A stretch of DNA of 64,000 nucleotides from Pictodentalium vernedei (GCA_031216915.1 CM062289.1:449196866-449260865); one strand, 5' to 3'; shown: positions 1 through 10,796, numbered from the stretch's first letter. Translations and numbers: made by a program. The notes: generated from the letters alone by a model not told the origin.

Positions 1-181
1 CGAAACCAGTAAAGTAAATTAGGTCTGATCCGAGCCAAAGACTCAACCCTGAGCTGATTCACTAGACCAGTTTAGAAAAAGTAATTATAATTTTGAGACG
101 AGTTGAAGATTCTATTTATGACATGTCTGGTCTATGTCCACCTTCAAGAGGTCCTGCTGACAATAGACAAAGCGCCTGGGA

Positions 182-243
182 AGTGATTTCTAGACAAGTC
201 TTGGCTGCCTGTTAAGGCAGCCAAGACTTGGCTAGAAATCACT
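182..243. repeat. Palindrome, 29-bp arms
   Basis: Arms 182-210 and 215-243 pair with one mismatch around a 4-base loop. The tip (TTGGCTGCCT/AGGCAGCCAA) resembles the hairpin at 51325-51366, suggesting one hairpin family. The rest of 1-358 shows nothing else I can identify. Confidence 0.8.
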
Positions 244-369
244 GCTAAGCAGCTGGATATGTACAGGTTGTAGTCTAGTGAGAAATCAGGACAATTGCCC
301 AGGCCCCTGAGGGTTAACAAAACTAAAAGGAAAATCCACCACTTGTTTTATGAAAATGAATCCTTCAAC

Positions 370-735
370 TAGGGAGCGCGGTGGCTCAGTAGGCAGAGGT
401 GCAGGCTGCAAGCCGAGAGGTCCTCGATTCAACTCCCACCTGTGGCAACCGCGTTGTGTCCTTAGGCAAGACACTTCATCTCCACTGCCCGCATGGGGCC
501 ACGATGACGCCGTGTACTAAGGCGTACTGCACGTCGATGGTACGTATGTCTTCAACCAATCTAACCCTGCCTGTGCTGCAGTGCGGAGTTACCATGTTGG
601 GGAGCTGGCTGCTGCTCGTCGTTGCTCGGAGGTTCTCTCCGGGTACTCCGGCTTCCTCCATCCGTAAAACTTTCACGGTCATGATTAGCCATTGTGCATA
701 AATATGTGACCTTAAACATCAATAAATAAATAAAT
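370..735 (+). mobile_element. SINE-I, full length
   Basis: A tRNA-derived SINE. The A box TGGCTCAGTAGG is at 382-393 and a decayed B box lies near 423. The central body has TGTCCTTAGGCAAGACACTT, then the CGGGTACTCCGGCTTCCTCC motif, and the copy ends in (AATA)n. Target duplications AATCCTTCAAC lie at 359-369 and 736-746, which fixes both ends. Pol III promoter boxes and LINE-driven copying are family knowledge. Confidence 0.9.
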
Positions 736-1017
736 AATCCTTCAACAGCTATCAAGCCTCGACGGGGCCTTCTTATAAATAGTGAATGTAGGAACATTTG
801 GATATTCAGACAGTTTTGGTATTCAATGATTGGTTCGATTCGTTTTTTTTTTTTTGGTATGCCCATGATATCAGTTCGGATTTTTAGCATATTGGTCATC
901 TCTACTCCATTCAGAAGTGTTGGTACACAATAAAAGGCTTCAGTTGTGGTGGATGTACTTCATACTCCCTTGGTAGGTGTTTTAATTTTTCTGTGTTGTT
1001 TTTTATTACACCCTGTT

Positions 1018-1428
1018 CTATGCAATTCCCATCTACAGCAACGCCAAACCATGCAGAAAATGAAAACCCATTCCGCACACATGTGCCCAACGGAAATCGC
1101 TGACGGACTATTTTCAAATAGAAGCAAAATTTCACTAGAATTTTCTACAAATCGTACACCGCAATTACAATTTGCAGCTAAAATAGTAACACGGGCTCCT
1201 CTCGCAGATTTGGTTGGCAACAAAATGTGTTGTCAATTGAATTGCTGAGTGTCCTTCTAATACCTGCTTTTATAGATGTGAAGGCGTGTAATAAACACAG
1301 AACGACACGCGCGTGTGAATGGGTTAATCGATATGGCACTTGTGCCATCGCGGAAGGATAAAACTCGGGGCCTGTGAACTCTCGTTTTATCATTATGCAC
1401 TGGCTCTCGTGCCATATCGATTAAACCA
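1018..1428 (+). repeat. Repeat family P, copy 1, with imperfect terminal palindrome
   Basis: Shares long blocks with 37925-38380 and 55185-55610: a body with CATTCCGCACACATGT, then GTGTAATAAACACA, and a palindrome whose arms carry TCGATATGGCAC. Three divergent copies show it is an interspersed repeat. The short open frames here are not conserved between copies. Confidence 0.75.
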
Positions 1429-1682
1429 CTAACGTGTGTGTGTCGTTCAGTGTATTTATCACTCAACCCAAGACCTCATAAAACATGGCTGACAATTTTC
1501 ATCATTGGAAGAAATTTACTTGAAAGTTAGTTCCCTTTAATTTCCTAAAGCTGTCAGTAAATTTAACACCGAAAGCTTGGGAATATCATATAAAATTGAA
1601 ATTTCGAAATGTTAACGAATTTGCGACAATGGTGTGCTCGCCTGTGTGTTTCATTTCACAAACTTTTCCTGCAGAGTAGTGC

Positions 1683-2250
1683 TCAAATGACTAGTGAATT
1701 CCAAAGTCGACTAGTCAATATCCAAAAGTCAAGTCGACTTCGACTAGTCATTGGTGATACCTTGTCTCCTTATAACAGTGTTGGTGTTCCAGTAGAGTGC
1801 TGAAGGTCCAAATTTGACTTCACTTGGGCATTCATATACAGCAACTAACTGGAACATCATTCTGTTAATGTGCTTCTAATTATGCTAAGAGTGAAATTAT
1901 ATAGTCTTATTTAATTTGCCTTGTTGCGATTTATGGGAGAGTGCCTATAGGCACTCTCCCATAAATTGCAACAAGGCAAATTAATAACATATCCTGATAG
2001 CCCAAAGTAATTCAGCACTCTACTAGTACCAGTTAAAACAAACTACTGTCACTACTATTAGATGGCAATAGATGTATACATTGATTGCCCAATATTGCTG
2101 TTCAAACTGTCTGACAGGGCACAGAAGGGATACTGTTTACCTGAAAGCTTGAACTCCTCCGACTAGTCGACTGCACAATTGAGAGTTGACTACTGGTTTG
2201 CCCAGATTCGACATTGACTAGTCGACTAATCGTTTGAGTACTAATGCAGA
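1683..2250. mobile_element. Relic with CGACTAGTCGAC-type ends
   Basis: Blocks rich in GACTAGTC at 1690-1755 and 2158-2235 bracket the MITE at 1786-2036. GACTAGTCG subterminal repeats are common in hAT elements, but no clean target duplication is visible, so assignment is weak. Confidence 0.35.
1786..2036. mobile_element. TTAA-type MITE, family G, with 35-bp palindromic core
   Basis: Right end CAGCACTCTACTAGTACCAG then TTAA; the left end is decayed (CCAGTAGAGTGCTGAAG). The core palindrome is 1913-1982, centred on 1947/1948, with one mismatch. Family G relatives lie at 5205, 22347, 43385, 60955 and 63820. Confidence 0.8.
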
Positions 2251-2403
2251 GTACTAGAAATATACAGAAGCTGGTTTTTTTACACTTTTTCTCCCAATCA
2301 GATTGAACTTTTGTCTATTATTCTCTATTGAAACCCATTACAATAAGAAAACGACGTTTTCACCATAATTTGATATTCTGTAACTTCTTTCTGTTCATAA
2401 TAT

Positions 2404-3334
2404 TTAATTATTTATTTATTGGGGTTTAACAACACTTTCGACAGTCAGGGTCACCTCGTGTCGGACAGTTTTACAGGTGGAGGAAGCCAGAGTAATGAAC
2501 AAAATTTACTCCCAATCAGGAAACACAAATGGAACCAAAACGATAATTTATGGAACCATAGTCCAATTTACGTTCAGTTGGTTCCATATAGAACCAATTT
2601 CCCCTTTTACAGTGAGTTGGTTCCATATAGATCCTTTCCACCCTTCCGAATATATCAATTATAAAGCTGAAAACAGAATGGTTAACGAATCAATTATTTT
2701 TTTTAGATTTTTTGGTTTTCAATCAGAATACAATCACAATAATATTGTATGTATCAGAAGTAAAGATACTACAACCTTCAAATTAAAACATTAACACAGA
2801 ATTAAAGCAAAATAAAGCAGAAAATAAGACTTGAATGAACAAAATTTACTCCCGATCAGGAATTACAAATGGAACCAAAACGATAATTTATGGAACCATT
2901 TTCCAATTCACGTTCAGTTGGTTCAATATAGAACCAATTTCCCCTTTTACAATGAGTTGGTTCCAAATAGAACCAGTTGGGTTCCATATAGAACCCATTT
3001 ATCCGTTCGGTTCCATATAGAACCAGTTGGTTCTATATAAAACCAGTTGGAACCAAATTTTTTAGCAGTGCAGAGAAAACCACCGAACAACAGCGAGCAA
3101 CTGTTAGACTCCCAAACGTAATAACTCCACACAAGCAGGGTTAGCATTGGTTGAAGACAAGTACACCATAGACGTACAGTACGCCTTAGTACACAACACC
3201 ACCGTGCCCACACGTGGGAAATTGGGATTAAGTGTCTTGCCCAAGGACACAACGCGGATGTTGCAGGTGGGATTCGAACCGAGGACCTCTCGGCTTGCAG
3301 CCTGCATCTCCACCTACTGAGCCATCGCGCTCCC
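2404..3334 (-). mobile_element. SINE-I, interrupted by another element
   Basis: The 3' tail is at the low end (2404-2494) and the tRNA-like head at 3200-3334 (B box complement GGATTCGAACC-like, then TGAGCCATCGCGC). Target duplications at 2388-2403 and 3335-3350 (16 bp, one mismatch) show it is one insertion although 930 bp long. The excess is the inserted block 2495-3068. Confidence 0.88.
2495..3068. mobile_element. Element H relic inside the SINE
   Basis: It ends in TTTTTTAGCAGTG, like the terminus of the full element at 48940-49451, and is rich in GGTTCCATATAGAACC-like motifs. About 140 bp at 2496-2638 is directly repeated at 2833-2965. The left inverted terminus is missing. Confidence 0.6.
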
Positions 3335-3499
3335 TTTCTGTTCATTATATCAACCGTGTGCGCGTCGTGACTATCATACAGACACCGTCCTTTCCATCAA
3401 TAAAAATGTCTAGGAGGCGAAATTTGGTATTTTTTTTTCTGGGGAGAATAAAAATTTGCAAATTACTGTAAACACACATTCGCTAAATAAAGAGACAAT

Positions 3500-4080
3500 T
3501 TGGATGCTCACTTTAGTGATTGTTAGTGTGATACTGATAGAGATTCTACAGGTAATGAAATTTTGTTTATTTTCAAATTTCTCACCTCTCATATTCCTTA
3601 AATGCAGATTAAAAATACACAAATTATACATCAAAATGAAGGTTGGGATGTATAGAACACGACACGCATATGTAATCTACTCATAGAGTTGACAGCAGGC
3701 ACCACTGGTTCCTGGAAGTCTGCTATCATATTCGTACCAGAACTGATAATAAAACAGTATTTCGCTAGAACAACTCGTGGCCGAATGTGCTTCAGATATT
3801 CAATAACAAAGCTAGGCATTCAAAACACTTTCGAGTGCAGCGATATGGCTGCATTTTGGAAAAGGACAAAACTGTCTGCATTTTTTTATTGAAGATGGTT
3901 TCCATGCTCGACAGACATGCGCAAATCACACGATACCACGATTTTTTTTTTGTTTGAGTGATTTGGTCAGTGCAGGCTTGAAAGAACGGTCAGCTGAACT
4001 TTTGGTGTTGCTTTGAAACATTTGTGTTTGCTGTCGAATGGGGTTGAATATTGAGAAGTAAAACGTCACGTAGCATAAAA
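3500..4080. other. Unassigned A/T-rich stretch
   Basis: No repeat match in the window, convincing exon or structure was found. Short open frames here lack good splice or start context. Confidence 0.5.
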
Positions 4081-4087
4081 TAAAAAA

Positions 4088-4228
4088 AAATCTACGCTAT
4101 TTTAGTGAATATATATTCGTGTGGACTTTAAAATATTATTTTTCACTCGCGCACTCGGGGAAAATAAAACTTCCAGACCCACACTCACGAGATAATTCCC
4201 GGTATTCACTAAAATAGCGTAAATATCC
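4088..4228. repeat. Inverted repeat around TACGCTATTTTAGTGAAT
   Basis: TACGCTATTTTAGTGAATA at 4093 onward is complementary to TATTCACTAAAATAGCGTA ending near 4221. Probable ends of a small element; no duplications resolved. Confidence 0.6.
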
Positions 4229-4390
4229 TCTGTATATTTCATTAACTGTTTACCTAAAATGATGAACATATGAAGAGACCTACGAAACTTCCCGATTTAA
4301 TCCGATTTCGAACTTAAGTTGCTGTTGGGTTCGATTCGAAATCGACTGTCCGATTCGTTTACTTTCGAATCTTTTCACATGAATATATAG

Positions 4391-4546
4391 ACATTATCAT
4401 AACAGTGTGTTGATCCGTGTCGAGTTGAGGTGGCCAGATTTTCGGATCACACGAGCTGCCGCAGGCAGCGAGTGTGATCCGAAAATCTGGCCACCTCAAC
4501 GAGACGTGATGCGACGACACGGATCAACACACTGTTATGATGATAT
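4391..4546. repeat. Large stepped palindrome
   Basis: Outer arms (ATAACAGTGTGTTGATCCGT and its complement near 4519-4541) and inner arms (GTGGCCAGATTTTCGGATCA and its complement) pair around a GCTGCCGCAGGCAGC tip. Interruptions between the two stems make a stepped hairpin. No second copy in the window. Confidence 0.8.
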
Positions 4547-4559
4547 GTTTATCATATGA

Positions 4560-5204
4560 CATTGTTTCGATGTCAATTCACCCAAATTTGCCATTTTAAT
4601 TAATATGCGGTGAAAAGCCGGTTACAAAATAGCAGACGAAACAACAACGATTTCCCTAGTTACGAAATATTCACGGAAACTCTCGGATATTTCCGTGGGA
4701 GTGTGATATGGATTTTTGATTTCCGTAAGAGTGTGATATGGGCTTTTGATCCGGAAAAATCTCACCCGGTGTGATACAATAGTTTGGAAAACATCTTTAA
4801 ACAGTAGTGATATTTAGGGTAAAAATGTCATAGTCATATGATAAAGTTTGGTATCAGCCAGCTACGTCGTGTCATAAAACGTACAGATCAGATGGAAATT
4901 GTACGTAAATAATGCTGAAAATAAAAACTTAATGTAATTTCCTCTGTACTAACATAAATAGCATCTGCAATTTAATGTATTATTTGTTAGGGTGTATAGT
5001 TGTGCGTACGAATGGTGGTGGTGGTGGTGGTGGGTGGGGAAGGGGCGTGAAGGGGGTTGGTGTTGTTTGTGTGTGCGAATGGTTGAAAACGTGAGCGCAT
5101 GTTCTTATGTACATATTATACTATTGTTTTTCATATGTCTCATAAGACTTCACGGCTGTGTTTCATGCTATTTACACATTGGAATCAATTTCATGTATTA
5201 ATTG
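4560..5204. other. Unassigned, with G-rich GGT run
   Basis: A short direct repeat of GAGTGTGATATGG occurs at 4700-4745 and a (GGT)n run at 5012-5035. No gene evidence. Confidence 0.5.
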
Positions 5205-5453
5205 TTAACTGGTAGAGTGCTAAGTTTTCCTGACTACAAAATTTTGTTCATCATAAATTGCTCTGTTGCACTTGAATGGGTAGTTCCTGAAGGCGCTATC
5301 CAATCAAGTGTAGCAGACCAATTTGTTGTGCATAATATCTAAATTATACCAGGTCCAAAAGGAAACTATCTTCAGTGGAGAATAATAGATAGGGCTATTA
5401 CCAGTACTTTTTAGTAAAGACCATTTTGTGGCTTCCAGCACTCCACCAGTTAA
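5205..5453. mobile_element. TTAA-type MITE, family G, intact ends
   Basis: TTAACTGGTAGAGTGCTAAG at the left and CCAGCACTCCACCAGTTAA at the right are inverted copies, flanked by TTAA. The core palindrome near 5270-5320 has decayed, unlike other copies. Confidence 0.85.
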
Positions 5454-5642
5454 GATGCATAGTTGTGCTTACGAATGGTCGTGGTGTTGGGTGGGGAATG
5501 TGTGCGGGGAGGGGTTGGGTGGTTTTGTGTGTGCGAATGATTTGAAAAATGTACATATTATACTTAGAAATTTATATCGTTTTTCAAGTGTCTCATAAGC
5601 CTTCACGGCTGGGTTTTATGCTACTTTACTCATCTCTATCAA

Positions 5643-5646
<4 letters not shown>

Positions 5647-5675
<29 letters not shown>

Positions 5676-5681
5676 AACCAC

Positions 5682-5712
<31 letters not shown>

Positions 5713-5718
5713 AACCAC

Positions 5719-5767
<49 letters not shown>

Positions 5768-5773
5768 AACCAC

Positions 5774-5807
<34 letters not shown>

Positions 5808-5813
5808 AACCAC

Positions 5814-5855
<42 letters not shown>
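5647..5855. repeat. CTA trinucleotide microsatellite
   Basis: About 210 bp of (CTA)n interrupted at intervals by ACAACCAC, giving a higher-order pattern of blocks. Confidence 0.95.
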
Positions 5856-6020
5856 GTTAGCCACAGCCCATGCTAATTCTAGTCTCACTGGTCACTACCA
5901 CTGTTGAAAGCAAATGTAAAGCTTCCAAACAATTAATGCCTATCGGCTAGCCCTGGAGAGTGCGTAGTTCCGTAATTCTAGAACTCGTTCCTGTTTTTTG
6001 AACTATAATCCTTACTGGAA

Positions 6021-6085
6021 ATTATTCTAACTACACCATCAAGGCATGCCTTCAACGAAGGCATGCCTTGATGGTGTAGTTAGAA
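6021..6085. repeat. Palindrome, ATTCTAACTACACCATCAAG arms
   Basis: ATTCTAACTACACCATCAAG followed by GCATGCC, a short loop and the complement. The adjoining 6180-6260 carries CGATTCG-rich sequence and TGTGATTCGCGGGGATCC, like one end of the hAT-like element at 39852-40439. Confidence 0.75.
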
Positions 6086-6375
6086 TATTTTATCTGTCGG
6101 GATTTGAGCACCCCAGTCGGAAAAATAGGTTTACAACACATCCTCTCCCCCAATCGGCCATCTTCAAGACGCATCTGATTTGAGATGAGTCGAGGTTCGA
6201 CCCGATTAGATTCGAGATTCGACTCGAATGGAAAATTTGTGATTCGCGGGGATCCAAGCAAACAGACAATATTTGCAAAACATTTCCCGAATAACTAAAA
6301 AAATTCCTTGGAATGCTATCTGAAAAGAAAAAAAAAACAGCATGAGCCCTACTGGGGACCCGGGGGGTCAATACT

Positions 6376-6925
6376 ATCACACTTTTACAATTGTGTTATC
6401 TAGAATTGTATTTTCTAGTTATGACTTTATATTCCACGGTTTGATCCCCGTCAGGGGTAACTGCGTTGTGTCCTTGGGCAAGGCACTTCATCCAGATAGC
6501 CCGCGCGAGGCACGGTGGCGCTATGTACTAAGGCGTACTGCACGTCGATGGTGCACTTCTCTTCAGCCAATTCTAACCCTGGTTGCGTGGAGTTGGTGCG
6601 TTGGGGAGCCTGGCAGTTGTTCGCCGTTGCTCGGTGCTTCTCTCCGGCTCCTCAAGCTTCCTCCATCAGTAAAATTGCCCGACACGAGGTGACCCTGGCC
6701 AATAAATAATAAATAAATAAATAAATAAATAAAAAAAAATAAATAAAATAAATAAATAAATAGACTTTAAATGGGCTGAAAGGAACCATTAGCATTTTCA
6801 AAGATCTGGCAATTTGCCAGTAGGCAAATTGCCATATCTTTTAAAATGCTAATGATTCGTTTTAGTAGGTTATATTAGTAGGTAGAAAATGTAATTGTAG
6901 AAAATATAATTGTAAAAGTTTTTTG
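6376..6925. mobile_element. MITE family K, split by a SINE
   Basis: Left end ACTTTTACAATTGTGTT (6378 on) and right end ATAATTGTAAAAGT (6909-6922) are inverted copies. The core palindrome 6789-6860 has the arm TTAGCATTTTCAAAGATCTG and tip GGCAATTTGCC. The SINE at 6437-6765 lies inside. The second copy is 31283-31508. Confidence 0.75.
6437..6765 (+). mobile_element. SINE-I, truncated at 5' end
   Basis: Begins in the B box region (TTTGATCCCCGTCAGGGG), runs through TGTCCTTGGGCAAGGCACTT and the CTTCCTCC core, and ends in (AAAT)n. No A box is visible. It is inserted in MITE K. Confidence 0.85.
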
Positions 6926-6929
6926 TACT

Positions 6930-7520
6930 GTTGTGTTCCAAATAAAAGTGCAGGTGGGAATAAAAGTATGGGCGGAACATTTATCAAAAATAAATAAAAG
7001 TACAGACCCAAATAATAGTACAGGATGGAAATCCATTGAGGAGGTAGGGAGTAATGCTAGTTAATTTGATCTAAAAGCCAACTTATTTTTCTGTATTGCA
7101 ATTACGTTTATTAAAGAAAACTAATAGGCATTTAGGCATCATGATTACAACGATGAATACACTGTGCTAAACAAAAGACTATCACACAATCTGGTGAAGA
7201 TTTACTAATTTGAAGATCTCCTCCCTGTTGGAAGGCCAATTTTAATAAACATACAGGCCAAAATAAGACGCACACAGGGTGGAAAAATTCCCCCAAATTA
7301 ATTATAGTTGCGCGCGTTTCGCAGAATAGCGCGAAACTTTTGTCCAGGTGGCATTAATAAACATCATTATGTTTTGGCGTGGCCTTATTTGGAATAGTCA
7401 TTGGTCAGTGAATAAATGAGCTGACCAATGAGCTTTAAGGTGTTTACTGAACGCAATTGATTTTTTGTGATCACTTTAGACAATTCTTTCAGCAGGTGCA
7501 TACTGGATTTTCCTATTAAA
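6930..7520. other. Unassigned intergenic or intron
   Basis: No coding or repeat match seen apart from short simple motifs and a GCGCG/CGCGC pair near 7312-7334. Confidence 0.5.
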
Positions 7521-7961
7521 ATAGGATACGTATGATATATAGAGGATATTCACGAAAATTTGATGAATACCGAAAATATCTCGTTCGTGGCTACAAGAAA
7601 TATGAGGATCTTCACTCGCGACGCACAAATTTTCGTGAATTTTCTTTTTATTTAATGCTCTACGACTACAAACTCTCCAATTTGTGGCCTTTATTTGCCA
7701 TTAAGGCGCAAAATTTATGTGCCGAACCGGCGTCCATACAAAAATTACAACAACCAAACTCCAACCATTGGAATGTGTGAATATCCGCACAAAAAGTAGT
7801 CCCGTCTTATTTCTCCCCTAACTTTACGATTTACCAAGGCTGGCGAATTGAAATAATCGCAATGTGTTTCGAAGAAATAGAACAATAACAAAAAACACCA
7901 CTTTCTTATTTTCAATAACAAGACACGTCATTTTATTTTTTTTGAACTCAATGCACTGAAG

Positions 7962-8016
7962 ACGTGTGAAGTTGAACTGAAGAAATTTGAAAGTGATTTC
8001 GGCTTTTCGCTGGAAG
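7962..8016 (+). CDS. Candidate internal exon 1 of an unrecognised gene
   Basis: A T-run and CACTGAAG precede it as a moderate acceptor, and the donor is GAAG|GTGAAT at 8016/8017. Read in phase 0 it encodes T-C-E-V-E-L-K-K-F-E-S-D-F-G-F-S-L-E and ends one base into the next codon. The K-x-C-x-V-E-L...F-G-F-S-L-E-G pattern recalls the start of a PDZ domain, but the phase-compatible next exon does not continue as PDZ, so I do not assign that family. Its end phase (1) matches the exon at 8424-8531. Alternative: a chance open frame of 55 bp. Confidence 0.35.
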
Positions 8017-8423
8017 GTGAATGAGAAAGTCAAACTTTGAAACCGCTGATTTAATGAATTGATTTAGTCACTGTCACTATCAATTATTCGAATTCGTTTG
8101 GATTTGGGACTCTGGAATTCATTACTGATGTGCTGACTCGTTTAAAGTACATGTGATTCGTCATCCGAACCTACGATGAAATATCGATTTCTAAATATCA
8201 TTTTGATATTTCGTTTTGCCGACCGACAGGGGAATATGACTTAATTTTTCAGCGTGAATTGATGCCTGAGCATTAAATAAATATCTGTTTTATAAGTGGT
8301 GATTAAGCTTTGTTCCACGGCTTTCCCTGTAGCTGACACATGCACTTGGGTGTGTGACACAGGTTTTCATAGTTATTTTTGTCCATAAATCAAAAGTTTT
8401 TTATCTATGTTTTTTCCTGGCAG

Positions 8424-8531
8424 GCTGTGTCAGTGTTACTGAGGATATTGTTCAGTTTTGTAACGACGACATGTTTGTAAAGATTGCAAATAAACCTGCT
8501 AGCAACAGTCTGGCTATTCGCACAGTACGTG
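8424..8531 (+). CDS. Candidate internal exon 2 of an unrecognised gene
   Basis: A strong acceptor (TATGTTTTTTCCTGGCAG) and a good donor (CGTG|GTAGGT) bound 108 bp with the same phase (1) at both ends. The 35 complete codons give a protein-like sequence with two cysteines (C-V-S-V-T-E-D-I-V-Q-F-C-N-D-D near the start, then N-K-P-A-S-N-S-L-A-I-R-T-V-R). Symmetric phase 1-1 exons are typical of extracellular modules by general knowledge. The upstream bases also read as hydrophobic codons, so a start inside the exon cannot be excluded, but there is no ATG there. Function is unknown. Confidence 0.45.
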
Positions 8532-8539
8532 GTAGGTGT

Positions 8540-9240
8540 TTTGAGTTAATGTAGTAGACTAAACATACATGTATGTTTATAAGGAACACAATAGTATTGG
8601 CTCCTACTGGACACCTGGAAGGAAGTATTCAAAACTCAAAGGCAATCAAGTTTTTTTTCCAGTCCATGTTACACCTGTGAAATATAATATTATTTCTATA
8701 TTCATTTAATTCCTGATATGGTAGAGCAACTGTCTATAACACATAGATGTAGGCGGTATTATACCGCTAGTTTAATATTAAGTATATTTCAAAATTCACC
8801 AGACGACTTATTGGTCTCTGCAGGTGATTTCGTCTGCCACATTTTCCATCATCGATCCGAATATTAAATGGACAAGAGAAAAGATAGTGTCAAAACCTTT
8901 ACTTGAGTGATTGACATTTTCCCACGGGCATATTTCACGCTACTTGGTTACCCATATTGCCAATTAGATGTAACAATTGAGTCTAGACTCGGGTAATTAA
9001 AACTATACGAACATGGTCTACATCCAAATCGATGGCTTCAATATTAAATATATACCCATGGTAACTGTACGTTTGATTATCAAATTGATAACAATAAAAC
9101 TCCGGTGATTTCCAGAGTCATTTTTAGAATTAACCTAATGCCTGGCACAAGTTATAGATAACATTCTCAATTTTTGTTCATCCTCTACGTCACACCAATA
9201 GGAGTAGACACTTACAAGAAAAAAGAAAAAAAATCAACTA
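8540..9240. other. Probable intron of the 7962-10356 candidate gene
   Basis: No repeat or exon identified; ordinary A/T-rich sequence with CCGC/GCGG tracts near 8755-8770. Confidence 0.4.
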
Positions 9241-9380
9241 CTGAAAAATATTATTTTTTTAGTACATAGCTTATGACCCCTCATTGGAACGGGCTTATTG
9301 AACTGGTTCCAATGAGAGAGAGTTCATACGCTATGGTTGCGAAGCAAAAATTGAATAAAACATTCTGGAGATTTTTGTGA
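9240..9380. mobile_element. Relic of a family A/F hairpin MITE
   Basis: ATGACCCCTCATTGGAACG and GGTTCCAATGAG form a decayed version of the core of families A and F; the ends are not recognisable. Confidence 0.6.
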
Positions 9381-9404
9381 ATAGCACTGGCGGATTATTG
9401 TGAT

Positions 9405-9476
9405 ATCGTCCCCTGAGCTCCAATGTGTTCTATGTGCCAGTAGGCACATAGAACACATTGGAACTCAGGGGACGAT
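9405..9476. repeat. Bare hairpin, family X (34-bp arms)
   Basis: Arms 9405-9438 and 9443-9476 around loop AGTA; one mismatch. The stem base is ATCGTCCCCTGAG and the tip TGTTCTATGTGCC. Related stems are at 55307-55399, 24564-24665, 20664-20741 and 30065-30168. Confidence 0.85.
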
Positions 9477-9775
9477 ATGTCAGGGATATTTGGGTGGCAT
9501 TGTAAATTGTCTTTTGCCCACTGTACAGTGCGAAGTATTTCTGGAACTTCAGTAACTATAGACGTTTTGTTACCCCCAGTGATGATTTAATTTTATCGTT
9601 CGGGGCCATTTCTATATTTTTCGGTACAGTGCATGCAATAAAACGCCGAGAAAACTCAGATTTTCAATTTGAATCTCTCGAACGAAACCGATAGAAAATT
9701 TGTAAAATCAACCATCTTATATTTCTTTGTATTTAATAATTCAATGACAGAACGCTGACGTATCGAACTCGTTCC

Positions 9776-9887
9776 CTTTGTGTGTGTGTGTGTGTAGATA
9801 GACACAGAGAGAGAGAGAGAGAGAACGACAGAGCGAGATAAATAGAGAGATAGGTAGAGAGGACGTGGCGCTGAGAGAGATAGATAG

Positions 9888-9938
<51 letters not shown>

Positions 9939-10043
9939 CAGACAGACAGAGAAGGACAGACAGACAGACAGAGAGACAGAGAGAGAGAGACAGACAGACA
10001 GACAGAGCAAGAGAGAGAGAGAGTGTGGGAGAGAGAGAGAGAG

Positions 10044-10101
<58 letters not shown>
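9776..10101. repeat. TG and GA/GACA microsatellite
   Basis: A short (TG)n at 9779-9795 is followed by about 300 bp of (GA)n with GACA blocks. The long open frames across it on both strands are a by-product of the dinucleotide repeat. Confidence 0.97.
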
Positions 10102-10102
<1 letters not shown>

Positions 10103-10222
10103 CTTTCAGAACTATGACAAGAATCAAATACACAAGTGGCATTGATACAGAAGCGATAAAAAATACTATTTAATCGCCAAAATCCTAATCATCTGACCAA
10201 CGTCTAAATGGTTTCTATTCAG

Positions 10223-10356
10223 GTTTTGGTTGCCCTGTTGGCAATCGAGACTTGAAAGGAACCACTGCACCTCCATTAAATATCGGGGATTTCATATCAG
10301 GAAACAATGGAGAAATTTGTTGTGATTTAGGGTTAAACACGGTGCAATGGGTTTAA
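10223..10356 (+). CDS. Candidate terminal exon of the 7962-10356 gene
   Basis: The acceptor TGGTTTCTATTCAG precedes it. The first two bases complete the codon left by the donor at 8531, so the phases agree. It encodes 43 residues to a TAA at 10354-10356, including F-G-C-P-V-G-N-R-D-L-K-G and I-S-G-N-N-G-E-I-C-C-D-L-G. With the two earlier candidates the chain has six cysteines, which suggests a secreted or extracellular domain, but no family is recognised. No AATAAA is obvious downstream. The intron would hold the GA array and hairpin X. Confidence 0.42.
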
Positions 10357-10507
10357 AGCACTGAATTTATTTAAAACCAATAATTTCTACAAGATTCAAT
10401 TATTTTATATCAGGCATAAATAGTTTCAAATTAGTATACACAAAAGAATGAGCCTTTGGTTTAAGCCTCAAAAAGGCAATTTTCAGTAAACATTCTTTCG
10501 ACATTTT

Positions 10508-10770
10508 ACAGTACGTGGAGAGTGGCTTGTAACTAAATCACCCACAGAGTGGAGATTCCACCCAAGCAATAATTGCAAATTTGCTGCAAAGCATAACAAG
10601 CACAAGGAAAGTTTCAGCCAATGGACCTCCGGGTTAAACCCGGAGGTCCATTGGCTGAAACATTGCTTGTGTTTGTTGTCGATGTGTACACAATTTGAAA
10701 GTTATAGCTTGGGTGATAACCCCACTCCGCGGGTGATTTAGTTACAATCCACTCTCCACGTACTGTACCT
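10508..10770. mobile_element. MITE family L, copy 1
   Basis: ACAGTACGTGGAGAGTGG at the left and CCACTCTCCACGTACTGT at the right are inverted ends; subterminal AACTAAATCACCC is inverted too. The core palindrome carries CCAATGGACCTCCGGG and its complement. Copies at 44577-44838 and 62321-62548. Confidence 0.88.
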
Positions 10771-10796
10771 TACCAATCGGATGCAAACGCCAGCGT

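Larger units (their letters stand above)
1480..3500 (+). repeat. Repeat family DD, copy broken by nested insertions
   Basis: Segments 1480-1700, 2250-2403 and 3335-3500 match, in order, the continuous stretch 45530-46035 (shared blocks include TCAGTAAA-TTAACACC and CTGTTCATTAT). The gaps hold a GACTAGTC-rich relic with a TTAA-type MITE, and a SINE that itself carries another element. Parts recur at 22830-23060. Confidence 0.7.

Noticed and set aside
360..450. tRNA gene
   Set aside because: A and B boxes are present, but the cloverleaf is not complete and the segment continues into a SINE body with poly(AATA) tail.
399..701. 100-codon frame repeated at 12228-12530 and 60020-60322
   Set aside because: It lies within SINE-I copies and varies with them; SINEs are non-coding.
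7962..8016. PDZ domain assignment from V-E-L...F-G-F-S-L-E-G
   Set aside because: The only phase-compatible next exon does not continue a PDZ fold; the motif is too short to rely on.
9741..10173. Arg/Glu and Leu/Ser-rich frames in the GA microsatellite
   Set aside because: Dinucleotide repeat artefact on both strands.
10508..10770. Palindromes as rho-independent terminators or riboswitches
   Set aside because: The stems are parts of MITEs in eukaryotic DNA; bacterial signals do not apply.
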